Of a stretch of DNA of 64,000 bases, positions 1-11,849 are shown piece by piece. Origin of the DNA: Cyclaneusma minus (lineage: Eukaryota; Ascomycota; Leotiomycetes; Marthamycetales; Marthamycetaceae); contig JAKZHN010000001.1 of the NCBI GenBank assembly GCA_037179335.1, positions 2,046,001 through 2,110,000 of the forward strand, in the 5' to 3' direction. The translations under genes and the position numbers were made by a program. Numbering within the stretch: the stretch's first letter is position 1; each line of letters begins with the position of its first letter. The notes under the pieces are model-generated. The model searched no databases, had not been told where the DNA came from, and was given only the letters and a program-made list of their open reading frames with translations.

Positions 1-1
1 G

Positions 2-148
2 GAAGAGGAGGGAGTGAATCTGGAGACTAGGGTGCTGAGAGATGCTTTGAAGATTGTTGGAGAGAAGAAGAGGGAGGCTGCTCTGGAGATTGAGGAGGGG
101 AAGGAGGTAGGAGGGAAGAGGAAGAGGGGCATGAAGAGGTTGGAGTAG
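2..148 (+). CDS. C-terminal end of an unrecognised charged protein (partial)
   Basis: An open frame runs in from the left edge and ends at TAG 146-148, giving the last 48 residues. They are almost entirely Glu, Lys, Arg and Gly, with a helical stretch (LETRVLRDALKIVGEKKREA) and a basic tail (GGKRKRGMKRLE). The basic tail could be a nuclear or nucleolar signal, but that is inference. G-rich, AGG/GAG-heavy codon use resembles the real coding sequence at 7.1-7.4 kb, which favours a true gene end over chance. No family can be assigned from this fragment. Confidence 0.55.
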   Translation, partial: EEEGVNLETRVLRDALKIVGEKKREAALEIEEGKEVGGKRKRGMKRLE

Positions 149-529
149 GCTGTGGATGATCTAGTACGACTAGATCGTGACCCATCATGAGGGCTTAGCT
201 GCAGTCAATTTGAAACTGCACAAGAGATTCAACGACGTAACTGTAAAATTCCAGCTTTGAGATGAATTGATGAGTGATAACTGGCACATGTCGCCTTGAA
301 CAAATACAAACGCCCCAGTAATCGCCGTGAGAGCAGCCAAAAGGCGTTACAAAAACTGCCACCAGACCGGGGGCCGAGGGGGGTCCATGCACGTGACTGA
401 CCTTTCCCGATACGGGCTAGCGGCTAGTCGCCGCGCACACAACGATTCAACACCAAAATCTATCTTCTGAAATCGCACATCTCAACAACACCGACCCGCC
501 GACCCGCCCATCCGTCACCAGGTCTCACA
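149..529 (+). promoter_or_regulatory. Intergenic region with the RPL29 promoter and 5' leader
   Basis: About 380 bases with no supportable gene. The last 80 bases before the RPL29 start are C/A-rich, as is usual for fungal leaders. No TATA box or ribosomal-protein-gene element is recognised with confidence. Confidence 0.4.
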
Positions 530-1006
530 ATGGCGAGTAAGTATTATCCTGATGCGCTGAATCTGTCTACTGTACTGTCGTGCTGCTCGTACTGACATTT
601 GCGCTCCTCCAGAATCCAAGAACTCGTCTCAGCACAACCAGAGCAAGAAGGCTCACCGTAACGGGTACGCATGAACGAATTTTCCGCAGCGCCATCCAAA
701 CTCGACGTCGCAATGCTGGATGAAGGGAAGGCTGGCTGACGCAGATGGAATATACAGTATCAAGAAGCCCAAGACCTCCAGATACCCTTCCCTCAAGGGT
801 ACCGACCCTAAGTTCAGGAGAAACCACAGACATGCTCTGCACGGCACCATGAAGGCACTGGTTCGTCGCCCGCATCCTCACACACATACACTCGCAGCTC
901 GCGCACACCTGCCTGCCTGCGCAGACCTGCCGTCACTATCAATGAAGAATGGGGACTGACAACTGAACAGAAGGAGCTGAAGGAGGGCAAGCGCGAGACT
1001 GCATAA
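530..1006 (+). CDS. RPL29: 60S ribosomal protein L29 (eL29)
   Basis: Structural protein of the large cytoplasmic ribosomal subunit. Four exons: 530-536, 613-664, 758-860, 971-1006. The introns are 76, 93 and 110 nt (donors GTAAGT, GTACGC, GTTCGT; acceptors CAG). Joined, they give 65 residues beginning MAKSKNSSQHNQSKKAHRNG and containing the eL29 hallmark KPKTSRYPSLKGTDPKF followed by RRNHRHA. The length fits fungal eL29 (about 60-65 aa). The basic N-terminus is the rRNA-binding part of the family. The first exon codes little more than two residues, a common layout for fungal ribosomal protein genes. The start is fixed by the conserved MAKSKN beginning and the donor only seven bases downstream. 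No frame damage is seen. Confidence 0.96.
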
Positions 1007-2981
1007 ATTTCGAATCCATCCGATCAGCGCAAGTAATGGGTTTCGGTCGAACGGTGTTGAACGGCATGGGATGATGTCTTCTGGGCCGGACTGGAGAGAC
1101 TCGTCTCGTCCAAGTCTTCGATTCTACGACGTTCTATTCGAGCAGCGGATATGGATTGATTGACACATGAATTGCAAAGCCGCCTTCCTCCGAAGCTTTC
1201 TGTGTGCTCAGCGCTCGACAGCGCGGTGAAGCTATGCAACCGCCTTTCCCAACTGTCCCAATTACAGACGCTCGATACTGGTGAAGTTCGACAGCGGTGA
1301 AGCTCCGATACCTTTTTCTCTTTTCTTTTGTCGGACTCAGGTCCAAAAAAACAGGCATATGTGTGTACAGCATTAGAGCTCTTCCCATGCTCATCTGCTG
1401 AAGGATTTTTTCTTCTCGTGCCGAGAGCAATTTGATCTGGCCCTTTCATTACCAAACACCTTTGCTCTACCCATGAGTTTGAGGTGCATGAAGACTGGGC
1501 TACATTTGTTCGAGAGATCTGCTGTTTGAACAGCTATACTTACCCCGAGATACAGGTCCGATGAAGAGCAGAGGTTGGCAGTTGTGATGGCCGAGGGCGA
1601 GGGTCTTGCAGGGTATCTCGAGGATACGCTCTCCGCGTTGCTCACCCAGGTGGTTGAAGCATGTTCGATGAGTCGTCGTCCTTGAGCTTGTTGAGCAGGA
1701 GCCTTATGCACAAGGGAGCTTTGAATGATGGACTGTTCTAGGAACCTCATACTTGGAAGGATCATCATTTGAAGCTCCCTCATCTCGACTCGAGCTTGGG
1801 CGTCCGTTGCTGAGGGACCTCCTGTAACGCTTCATTTCCACCGTGATGATTATGGACGGCGAAGTGGACAGAGCGTCCATGTCTGGATAAATAGAGCTCT
1901 TCGTAGCCAGACATTTGTTTCTGTGACCTATTCTAGCACTGTTCACCTGAAACATGTATTGTCACTTATTACGTGAATCAAGGCTACAACATAGGTGAGT
2001 AAATATAAGTAATACAGTGATAGACAAAGGCTGTGAAATACTTAGGCCTTTGTTCTCACATGTGAATAAGTCGACTGGAGCTTCCATGTCTTCCGAGATC
2101 CGTAGTCAGCCGCGAATCCTAAGCCATCCTAAATATAATCGGCGTACATGTAGCCACTCCACCGTCTAACCGTTCACGAGCAAGCGTGAAGATCAGTCAT
2201 CGGCCGTCAGTCGCCAAATCGCCTTGGAACCAGATTCTCTCAGTTTGGGAGAGCTACTACTAAATTCCGCCATCCCTTCGAGACTCTTCAAAAGCACCGC
2301 TTGGGCCTCGAACCAGTTTATTGTGAGCAGCCCTGTCTTTCTTCACTCTCCTTTTTCTGCAGCCTTTCATTTCTGCAAAGCTGTATCCTGGGCGCTGGCA
2401 CGCCTGGCCAGTGGCACTAAGAGATCTGCTGCAGCGTTGTCGGACGAGTGTCGCGTCGGCACGGCGGCTAAGCGCTGCCCAGACAAGAAAGCTGTCGAGC
2501 GCCCAGCCTCTCACCTCTCGAAAGCAAGCAAACCTCTCGCTCCCAACATACGCGCTCGACGCACGCCGCTTACTGACGACCGTGCTGCTGTTCCCAGTCG
2601 CGAAAAGGTTTCTCCTTTGAGGTCAGCCGGTCTGCAGGAGATTATCCTACCGACTGATCCTTTGTCTCCCGCAGTTGAATTCGTCGAGGCAGGTCCATCA
2701 CCGCACGCCAACCGAACACAGCCCGCCAGCCTCGGACGTGTCGCCGAGCAACCCGAATAACCTCGTCGAAAGGCAGTTACTCTGTTGAAAGCGCTATTCT
2801 GCCTTTTGTACGCGCATTAGGCCCCTCCCGCCGGGATCTGAACTGCCAGATTTCCCGCGGCTGTGTTTCAAGTTCATCGCCGCTAGGACCCGAGCTCCAC
2901 CACAGCTTTGTCTGGGTTGCGTCGTCGAAATACTGAGATCTACTCAGACTTCTACTCTCCTGCCTTCGCTCCTGCGAGATC
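1007..2981. other. Intergenic: RPL29 3' side and VTS1 promoter/long leader
   Basis: Nearly 2 kb without a gene I can support. Short open frames occur on both strands (for example 1024-1455 and 1391-1783 on minus), but they overlap one another, show no recognisable domain and cannot be joined by convincing introns. The part from about 2.2 kb to 2981 lies directly upstream of the VTS1 start and is probably promoter plus a long 5' leader. Confidence 0.4.
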
Positions 2982-4962
2982 ATGAACAACATGTCGGCCA
3001 ATCACATTATCGGCAACAGGAACAGCACGCCTGAGAGCAACAGCGCCAGCTCTCTGCGCCCGCCCTCTTCCCGTGCCATGGGCGCCGGCCACCATCTGCG
3101 AGCCTCCGCAGACATGGCTGCCTTCCAGACTTCGCCGTCTGCCAGTCGCATTCGTCCTTCTTCGGATTTCTATGGCCAGCCCCAGCAAGGCTCGAACCAG
3201 TCCGGTAACGAGAATGACGCTTCCGACAAGATTGCCCAGCAGTGGATTGCGGATATCGACCAGTATGAGACTACGCTGGAGGAGATGGCTGCTGCTACGC
3301 TCGACCAGGATTTCAAGGATGAGCTGAGTGCTATTGAGCAGTGGTTCAGGGTCTTGAGTGAGGCTGAACGGACTGCCGCTCTGTATGCTCTGCTGCAGCA
3401 GACTACCCAGGTCCAGATCCGTTTCTTCATTCAGGTGTTGCAGCAGATGGGCAAGAGTCACCCAATGTCTGGTGTGTTGTCGCCGGCCAACTTTGAGAAA
3501 GGTTAGCAATTTTAAAACAAGATACCTTCTTTTCTGAATTCCGCTGACAGTTGCTTTCAACTAGATCCTATGTCCAGCCGTCTCAACGATGCTGTTAACA
3601 AGCTGAATGTCGACGGCTCGAGAAACTCTTTGACTCGACCTCCCGCTACTCCTTCCACCAAACGACACTCGGGTTTGGATCCTTCCACGATCAATGCCAT
3701 GTTTCCCGATGCTGCCGCTGCAATTGCCACCGAGAAGGCAAAGTTCACCCAGCAGACCGGAAACCCCCCATCCTCGAACCGCAACAGCGCTGCTTATGAT
3801 CCGAGGGCTCCGCAGGGTACTCCGACTATCTCAGCCCCCAACGAGAACAACGACAACAGCGTGCCTCCGCCATCCCCTTGGGGTGCCCGCAGTTCCGAAG
3901 GTGGATCCCAGCAGAAGGCTTCAAGCCAGCCCCCTATGGGTCAATTCATGCAGCCTCTGCGCTCACCTCGAGTGCAGACTCCAGGTGGATCGGATGTCCA
4001 GACCACGACCGTTTCTGCTCCTACTGTACAGCCAGGTGATATGCCGATGTTTTCCCCCTACAATGCTGGCAGCGGCAACTGGGCTTCCATGGTGAACACC
4101 CCCATGGCTGCCAATTTTAACATTGCCGCCCAAAGCGCCACCCAAGCCGACATGGTGGCCAACGCTACTGCCATGAAACTGGCCGCCTTGTCGACTGTTA
4201 ACAACCGCTTCGCCCTGGACTCGGACGTCCGCAAGTACCGCAGAACCCGCTCGAATGATCCTTCCGGCCAGCCCCCCGCCTCCCCCGGCTTCCAGAACAA
4301 CAACATCCCCGTAACCAATGTGGTGATGGTCAACGAGCACGGCCAAGTCCTTAACCGCGACCAAGTCCTCGCCATGCAAAACCAAAACCAAAACAACAGT
4401 TTCGGCGCCCGCCGCTCCCGCCCCAGCTCCCCCGGCCTCACCGTCCAAGGCGCCCCCGGCGGCGGTTTCAGCCAAATGGGCTTCGCGTCCCCGCAAAACA
4501 ACGGCTTCCTCTCCGCCTACGACGGCGCCTCTCCTGGACTTCTCAACAACTCCATGGGTAACCTTTCGCTCGCCGGCTTCTCGCTCGGCGGCCACGAAGG
4601 ATACCACTCCGACCACTCGGAGATGGCTAGGGGTCGTTCGCCACGCGGTCGTCGCGGAAGCAGCAAGCCGCCTGAGGACCCGACTGATCCTTCCCTGTTG
4701 CAGGATATTCCCAGTTGGTTGAGGAGCCTCAGATTGCACAAGTACACGGATAATCTGAAGGATATGAATTGGACGGAGCTGGTGGAGTTGGATGATAAGG
4801 CGTTGGAGGCGAAGGGCGTTAATGCGCTGGGAGCGAGGAGGAAGATGTTGAAGGTTTTTGAGCAGGTCAAAGGTATGTGAAAAACTTCAGTTGTGGATGT
4901 GGGAATTGAGAGCTAACGGGAGTCTTGTTGTAGAAGCCAAGGCTGAGGGCAAGCTGTCCTGA
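2982..4962 (+). CDS. VTS1: Vts1/Smaug-type SAM-domain RNA-binding protein
   Basis: Three exons (2982-3501, 3565-4872, 4934-4962; introns of 63 and 61 nt) encode 618 residues. The C-terminus is a SAM domain at about 554-609, starting DIPSWLRSLRLHKY and ending in the helix GVNALGARRKMLKVFEQV, whose GAR-K surface is the RNA-contacting part in Vts1/Smaug. Known role of the family: binding CNGG-loop hairpins (Smaug recognition elements) in mRNAs and recruiting the Ccr4-Not deadenylase for decay or translational repression, in the cytoplasm. Residues 82-156 form a conserved helical N-terminal domain (DQYETTLEEMAA, WFRVLSEAERTAALYALLQQ). The middle is a long Ser/Pro/Asn/Gln-rich, probably disordered linker. 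The tiny last exon adds EAKAEGKLS. An earlier AG (3549-3550) would cause an immediate in-frame stop, which fixes the first acceptor at 3564. Confidence 0.93.
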
Positions 4963-6844
4963 TTCGGGCCAGCTCAAATATGCAGAATGGGGAGTTATAG
5001 GGGTATGAGGATCTCTTTGTATTGCCGGGATATTGTGCTTTGCGGCAGATATCACGGAATGACAGAGGGCCTCTAACCACGACTGCCTCTTCGCTCGGCA
5101 GCATGGTCGATGGAGTCGGACGATCTTTGGGATTTAGCGCAAAGCTTCCCAAAGGTTGACGTCTTCCGTCCGACATGTCCCGACACCATTGTCACCCTCT
5201 CCGGTCTTCTCAGCGGCCTCTTGTACACCGTTTCTTCGCTCAAACTCGCCTATTTTCGCCAGGCATTACATCTGTCACCAAGCTTGTGAAAGGCACTCTG
5301 ACAGACATACATGTCTCGCAGTATCTTTTCACAATACCCCGATCGACTGTCCTCACTTTCTGCAACCAAGAACATTGCGCCTGTCAATCCGGAATGTTTC
5401 TACATCCAGGCCGGCAACATCGTCTATCATGGAATGTTTCAGAGCAATATTCGGATTGCTTCTATGCATGGGATATGGCAACAGTGGATATGTGCTTGTT
5501 CTCTCACAAGATTGCATACTTCCATCGTTTCGAATCTTTGCGCAGGGCATTCACACGTTCTTGTCCGTCATTCGCGAAATCGAAAATAGGATGGGATGGG
5601 ATGGCATGTTGTAGAAAGATGGGAAATAGGGAAAACAAATCGTAATGAATTGAAAACAATCTCAGACAATGGAAGATCTGCGTGCGTGTGTTGTGTGACT
5701 TGTGATTTTTTTTTTCCTGGTTTTTCTCTCTTGCGCTGTTGTGATGATTAGCAGTGCTCCTATCTCGGGAGTGAAGGAAGGTTAGAGTGGTGGAGCCTGG
5801 GATGGTGATGTGTTCTGTGTTATAATCGTCTTTGAACCGTGGCCACCAGGGACTGGGTTTTGCAGGATGCAGCAGACAGACGCTTTGTATCCGTGATTGT
5901 TTTCTCGACCGCTCGCGCGCGGACGGATTGAGCGGTGCTTTATGGTCATAGACGGTCATACCCATTGTGGCAGAGCTGGGATGTGGTGTGTAAGAATAAG
6001 ATAGGGGGTAAGCTAAATCGCGACTGGGGTTCTGAAATTTAGGATAAGCTAGACCTAATCGGCTGCCGGCATATTATTGCATTTTTCAGCCGCGCTTTAA
6101 ATGTTATTAAATAGACATATTCCTGCCTGCTTCTCTCCAACGAGGAAATAGTAGAGGCTGTGTGAAGGTCACAACGAGTACTGAGGCTAAGAGCCTAAGG
6201 GCGGTCAGTCTTGGAAGATCACAAGAATGGGAGGTTTGGTGGAGGAAGGCTGAACACTGAAATTATGACATTCACAGCCAGCTGGTATTGGAGGGTGGTC
6301 TGTTAGCTATGATATGTAGATGCGGTTGAGGGTGCTGCGTGGCCGAGCGTGAGTGGAACTGGGGAGGATGAAAGGACTAGGGGGGAAAGGACCAGGGGGT
6401 AGAGAAACACTGACATTTTACCATATCTACTACCCCATGAGTATCCTACTTCCAAAGGAAGTAACTGTTTAGTTTAGATCAGCAGGCCACTCTTTTTACC
6501 AATATCGATTTGAGCTCTGTTGCTTACTTCGATTACTGTCTTTAGAGCGGGACTTCCATCAGATATTGACAAGAGACGGTCCAATATGTGAACAAAATAC
6601 CACTCGACCGAAAGCCATTTCACCATCAAAACATTTGCCAATAACGGAAAACGATCTCGACTCCTATCCGGTAGGACCTGGCGGCGCTTTTGTCTACGGA
6701 AAGAGCAAACCACGCGCCTGCCACGGACTGCTCCCACGCCTTCCATCTCTCGCCACTGACCTGCACCTAGCAACACCTCTCCCAAACACAAGGCAATCAG
6801 CACTGACAAACAAACACTGACAAATAACCCTCGAAACCGCAGCA
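4963..6844. other. Intergenic: VTS1 3' UTR and upstream region of the next gene
   Basis: About 1.9 kb. The first several hundred bases are probably the VTS1 3' UTR. Frames of about 150 codons at 5156-5645 on plus and 5504-5965 on minus show no domain or usable introns. The 6.0-6.4 kb stretch is G/T-rich and featureless. The last 150 bases before 6845 are C/A-rich, like a leader. Confidence 0.4.
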
Positions 6845-8964
6845 ATGGCCTGGTACAGTCCATTCCAGCGCTCCCGAACCCCCACTCCCCTCGTTCCTGC
6901 TTCACCCACCTGGGACCGGCCATCCTTCGCCCCCAACGACACCTCGAACTCCGACGGCATGTCGCTCAATCGTCTCGAAACGCTGTCTCCCGCGCTCTCC
7001 AGCATCAGTCGCTCCACCCGCACCAGTCCTCCCAAAGGCTCTTACCCACGTGCACCCTCAAACCTTTCCAATCCATCGGCAGAAAACCTAGTGTTTGAGA
7101 ATGTGCGCGAGAGCGATACGGTGTGGAAGAGGCCGGAGCCAGATCAGTTGGCGGAGACGCTGCAGGTGGTGATGATGAATAAGAGTATTATGGATCCGCT
7201 GCCGGCAGCATATAATGCGGCTATCTTGCATGTGTTGGAGGCGTTTGATCAGCAGAGAAATGATATTGCGATGAGGGATGCGGAGATTGAGAGGATGAAG
7301 GAGGAGCATTGGGTGGAGGTGCAGGAGTGGAAGAGGGTGGCGGCTGAGTGGGAGGCGAGGGAGGCGGATGCTAGGAGGGAGTTGAAGGAAAGGATGACGG
7401 GTGTGACACTTCCTAGGGGGCCGCAAGGTCTTGGGCTGATGATGCCGGGAAGAGATCTGAGAGGAGCAGTATCTCAGGAGCCTGTTGATGCGTTGAGCCA
7501 AGCGAGAGAGAAGCTGGTGGCAGAAATTGGTTCTCCTGGCATAGCTCAACTAGGTGAGTGCATGCAGAACACTTGCTTTCCGCGCAGAGATTCAAGATTC
7601 GCAGTTTCATATACTAATCAGATCACCTAGGCCCACCCACGGCATTCCGAAGACCTCATGCCACGACTTCTCCCGGGCTACAGACCTTCAAATCTGCCCC
7701 CGACCATATTGTTGCCAGCGGCTTGAGTCCGCAGAGGAAGTCCAGGGCACAGTTTGCCACGGGAGGAAACCATTTCACTGCCAATATGAGAACAAGGTCG
7801 TCTCTGGGACTCAGCGATGAAGGACGAGCACGACCCGGTACTTATCTTGAGGCAGCGGCATACAAGCCTCTTCCTGCGCTGCCACCCGCCAACAAATACC
7901 CAGTGCTCCGAGCTCAGCAGTCACTGAACAACGTCCTCGGTCGTGATCTTCTCAGTCGTGATGCTGATCGCAGGCCATCTACCGCGACCGGAGCATCTCC
8001 CACTGTTCCTCGTGAAGCCTCCCGCAAGCCGTCTACAGATTCATTCAACGGTGTCCCTAGCCCTCCCGACTCCCGCAAGCCGTCTGTAGCCTCACTAACC
8101 GATGTCATCGATCCCAACACCGACCACAAGTCGTCTACAGCCGCGACAGAACCTCTACGTCAAGCAAAATTCTCTTTCGATGCCGGCGACGACGACTTCA
8201 TGTCCTCTCCGCACGACGATCCCAGTCCTTCAAGCTTCACAACCGCTATCCACTCCGCATCTATCTCGCCCAAGAAGCTCGCCCCAGAGCTAAGTTCAAA
8301 GCCCACCAACAACAACCGACCTTCCCTTCCAAATACAGACGAGATTCCTTTCCGCGGAGTCCCCGATTTCGGTGGATACCGAAACCGAAACCGCAACGGA
8401 GAATCACAGCTATCTGAGGTATCCGAAAGGTCTGAAGGAAGTCGCAACGGACTAGGTTCGCGCGAGGACTCGAGAAACAGTGTAGCCACTGTTGCATCCG
8501 CAGTGACAGCTATTAGACACGATTCTACGACTTCGAATAGTAGTTTGACTATGAAGCAGCAGAGTGGTGGTGCGGCGATTAGGGAAAAGAATAGACAGAG
8601 GCAGGGAAGTGGGAGTGGGAACACGAGTGCGAACAAGGAGGGGGTTGGTGAGGCTGGTAGTGCCGCGATGAAGGAGAAGAGCGGTACTGGGAGTTTGTCG
8701 GTTCCCGGTGCAGTGAGGGAAAAGACCAGTACTGGCAATTTTTCGGTGCAGAGTGGGGGTGCTGCGATGAGGAAGAGTAGTACTGGCAGTTTGTCGGGTA
8801 GTCAGTCGGGTGGTCAGTCGGTGCAGAGTGCGATGAGAGAGAAGAATCGACAGAGGCAGGGGAGTGGAAGTAAGGAGGGGGGTAGTGAGGCTGGTAGTGG
8901 TGCTAGTGCTGCGCTTGCGGCGGCGAGGGCGGTTACTGGGGGTGCGAAGAGGGGGTCGGCTTAG
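6845..8964 (+). CDS. Unrecognised coiled-coil, Ser-rich protein
   Basis: Two exons (6845-7553, 7631-8964) around a 77-nt intron with donor GTGAGT, branch-like TACTAAT near 7611 and acceptor TAG at 7630; 680 residues. The protein starts MAWYSPFQRSRTPTPLVP. Residues 1-80 are Ser/Pro-rich. A more ordered part runs from about 92 to 185 (WKRPEPDQLAETLQVVMMNK, then a coiled coil about 129-185 rich in Glu/Arg/Trp). The rest is Ser/Arg/Gly-rich low complexity with recurring KPSTDS/KPSVAS-type segments and a twice-repeated REKNRQRQGSGS motif near the C-terminus. No catalytic motif or membrane span is seen. I do not recognise the family; a cytoskeletal or polarity scaffold is possible but unsupported. 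The start was chosen as the first ATG of the frame after a leader-like C/A-rich stretch. Confidence 0.75.
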
Positions 8965-9240
8965 CGGTTGCGAGTCGTGAGGCTGGCTTTTTGCTACCAG
9001 ATGCCGCGGATCAAGGTATATTTCAAAGGGCTATTTGGACTGCTTTGCTCGGGGCTTGTGTCGTGTGGTTGTAAAGTTGCTAGGTAGCTTGAGAGGGTAG
9101 GAGAATCAACGAGGAGTATGATATTTTTCGGGAAATGCTGTTGATTGTGAGGACGCGGTGTGAAAAGACCTCGAGTAAAGCAAGCCCCTGAGTCGAGAAC
9201 AAGCATTCGATGTTCGATCCTAAAAGTTGATGGTTAGATT
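8965..9240. other. Intergenic, 3' side of the coiled-coil gene
   Basis: Nothing recognisable beyond a likely 3' UTR. Confidence 0.35.
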
Positions 9241-10234
9241 GCGACGTGCAACAAACTGAAGTCACAGTTTTATTCTTGATTCTAAATCCCAAGTCGATTT
9301 TCAACAATCGATTTTCTTGGCTTGCATCCAGCAACGTTGCAAGAAACCCTTCAGCTCCCTGACTTTAACGATGTCCAGCTCTGATTCTGGTGTACGGTCC
9401 TTCAACTGCGAACTGTAGGTAGGGAGCGACATGTCCTCTAGCCAGGCCTCAACCCTGTCTCCTGGCGTAGAAATCGATATTGCAAATCGATATCAAAAAT
9501 CGTTAGTGAAAGTCGAAAATCAATACTGCCAACTGATGGTTAGACTGCGACGTGCAACAAACCCAAGCATTGACCTCAAAATCGAATTAAAAACCAACTT
9601 TCGACTTACCATCAGGATGAAAATCGATGTCTAGAACCTACATGGTATTATGGTCAGACGGCGATGCGCAACAAACCACTCAACCGGACTCCTTTTCCAA
9701 CTCTGGGTTTCGACTTTTGGGGCACATCGAAAGTGAATGGTCGATTTTCCTGGTCTACTTTTCAGGGCCAAAAGGCTAGAAGTAGAGCCAACTCTGGGCC
9801 TGGTTTGAAAGTCATGGGTACCTAAAAAAACAAATGCTCGTCTGAGATTTGCAAGAAAAGATCGCTAGAATGATGACTTTCAGAGTTAGGTCTGGCAGCT
9901 AGCAGCTAGCTAGAGAGCGACTACCTAGGAGATCGACTTTTTCCTGCGATGTGCGACAAAACTTCGGACGACGGCCTGGGGAATCGATATACTAGAGGTC
10001 GATGTTTCGTGCGACGTGCGACAAAAGTCAAAACTTTTAATTTTGGTTTGAAAATCGATATACCGTACGACGCGCAACAAAACTTCGGAGTTCTGAACCT
10101 GCCAATCTGGTCTAGAAATCGATTTTGAAAGTCGATTTTCAAACGAGAAAAGGGGAATGCAGTACATGTCCCAAATCTAGCCCTGGCCTAACAACGGAAG
10201 AAAACGTGAACCAACTCCTGTTATGTGCAATAAA
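9241..10234. repeat. Cluster of a degenerate 15-mer with AATCGAT-rich spacers
   Basis: A motif close to GCGACGTGCAACAAA occurs seven times on the plus strand: 9241-9255, 9547-9561, 9661-9675, 9946-9960, 10011-10025, 10067-10081 and, weaker, 10221-10234. The first two are preceded by the same GATGGTTAGA segment (TT/CT following). Spacers are rich in AATCGAT, TCGATTTT and GAAAGTCGA. Spacing is irregular (56 to 306 bp), so this is not a simple tandem array. No coding frame runs through it. It may be a decayed satellite or a protein-binding cluster; neither is established. Confidence 0.55.
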
Positions 10235-11849
10235 CTACTAGCTGGAAATGTACCTACCTAGCGGGAGAACCGCTCTCAGCAGACGCTCTTCCACTCTGGT
10301 TTAGACTTTTGAACTCGAATCGGCAAACCGGACTTACCTGTTGCATGCTACGGATTGAAGTTAGATTTCGGCTCTGATTTCAAGATCGTATTCGAGTCTG
10401 GAAATTGATTCCTTACCTGCGCCGGGCGGAGGAAGTCGGCCTATCGAAAAAGAAAGCGGAAGAGCAAAGAAAGACAGCGTGGAAAGAGTTGCGAGATGCT
10501 GAGATATGCCAAAAGCCAGCATATCTTCAAAACCGCACGGGTTCGATCATGTAGGCAGACGGGAACTGATCGGGAGGAATTTCCAATATATGGTATTAGG
10601 TGTAGGTGTGAAACAAAGAGAAAGGAGAAGCTGAGAGTCGTTGTCAGTAGCCTAACCGGTATAACTCGCCTGGTTCGTGCTATGCGGCTGCAGGCTGGAT
10701 TGGTAATGGGCCCTCCTAGTTATATAGCAGTCTATGGCCTCGTGGAGGAAGAATCCCCTTTACATGTAGTTCGAAGCCACTAGGTTTTTGCCAAAAATAA
10801 AACGAGGTTCACCGTTGCATTCGCCCCGCGGGACTTATCTCTTAGCGGCCGGGCTAACGCTGGCTAACCAGATCTCCGGGTTCAAACTCGGAAGTTTGGG
10901 AATCTAAAAACAGACGCGGGGTGGCATCAAATAAGAGAGATCTGCACCCACGGTCCATGGAAGCAAATGCATGTATATTGCGGCGTCGGCATCAGTCAGC
11001 CACGCCGGTCGCAACGAAAGGATGAGACGAGAAGGCTGAAAGAACGCGATGTACTGTACAGGAAATAGAAATCGCAAGGAACACCGAGACCAATTGATCG
11101 TCGTCAAACGGAAGCAAAGTGAGAAATCTGGGGCTTGGTGTCAGGACGCGGGCCTTGGACCACATGAGGGGGCACGCAGGGCGCAGGTCATAGATGTGTA
11201 TTGTGTGTCTAAAGAGAAAAGAGGTCAAGGGCGAGGAGCTTCTTAAGGAAGCTCCTCCCAAGCGGCAGCGCTAAGCGTCGGCGCCGGTCACGTGGCCTAT
11301 GCGGCCTGGGGCCGTCACACTTGGCAGAGGAAATTCGACTTTTTATGCGTTATGCGCTGTTTGGAAATGCAAAGCTTGATTCAATAGGAGCTTTGGTGGC
11401 TTTAATGGCCACGTGGTGGCTTTGGTAGCTTGGAGATTTTACCTTCAAAGGTTTCTCTTACATGTATTCATGCTGCTATTTTTGCTGGATTATTTGTATT
11501 TGCTAAAGCTGCCTTTTCTGCTCCGGCTTTTATGCATGCTGCATGCTGCAGAAGCTGAGGGGGTGAGTTAGAAGGTGTCCAAGCTTTTAGCATAGCTTAG
11601 TCAGTATAGAGTTCCACATATATGCCGAGGGAGTGGGCCAAGAGCTCTTTCTTTAGTTTTCCTATCATTTCTTGTGGGTGCTTTCCAACAGGTCTTTCAA
11701 CGGCTCCGGCGTTACATTCCGCACACCGTCCCTTAAACTCACGAAGCGCACTATCGAGAGGCTAGAGGTGCGCGGGATGGGTAAAAATAGCTAGCGTTCC
11801 AAACTTCCAGCAAATTTCCATGGCTAGCCCTCAGGCTATGAGCCTCACC
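10235..11849. other. Gene-poor repeat-bearing intergenic stretch
   Basis: About 1.6 kb of normal base composition. Short frames (10496-10783 plus, 10904-11261 minus) have no recognisable content. It contains one copy of an 80-bp repeat shared with 13.98 kb (listed separately). The rest shows no structure I can name. Confidence 0.35.
11011..11110 (+). repeat. Direct repeat copy 1 (partner near 13.98 kb)
   Basis: The segment containing GATGAGACGAGAAGGCTGAA (11021-11040), then TGTACAGGAAATAG, TCGCAAGGAACA and GATCGTCGTCAAA, matches 13983-14060 in the same order and orientation with scattered substitutions and small gaps. The two copies bracket the secreted-protein locus. Confidence 0.6.

Noticed and set aside
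1024..1955. Three overlapping minus-strand frames after RPL29
   Set aside because: They overlap in different frames, cannot be joined by convincing introns, and have no family features.
2224..2760. 178-codon open frame upstream of VTS1
   Set aside because: It has no ATG start at its head, no recognisable domain, and lies in what is probably the VTS1 promoter and leader.
3963..4739. 258-codon minus-strand frame across VTS1
   Set aside because: Antisense shadow of the biased codon use in the VTS1 Ser/Pro/Asn-rich linker.
5156..5645. Plus-strand frames of about 150 codons after VTS1
   Set aside because: Directly downstream of the VTS1 stop, Cys/His-rich by chance composition, no domain; best read as 3' UTR.
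8160..8738. 192-codon minus-strand frame
   Set aside because: Antisense shadow of the Ser-rich part of the coiled-coil gene.
10840..10895. tRNA-like run with three small hairpins and GGTTCAAACTC
   Set aside because: The T-loop closing pair and anticodon loop size do not fit, and there is no acceptor stem, so it is not a tRNA gene.
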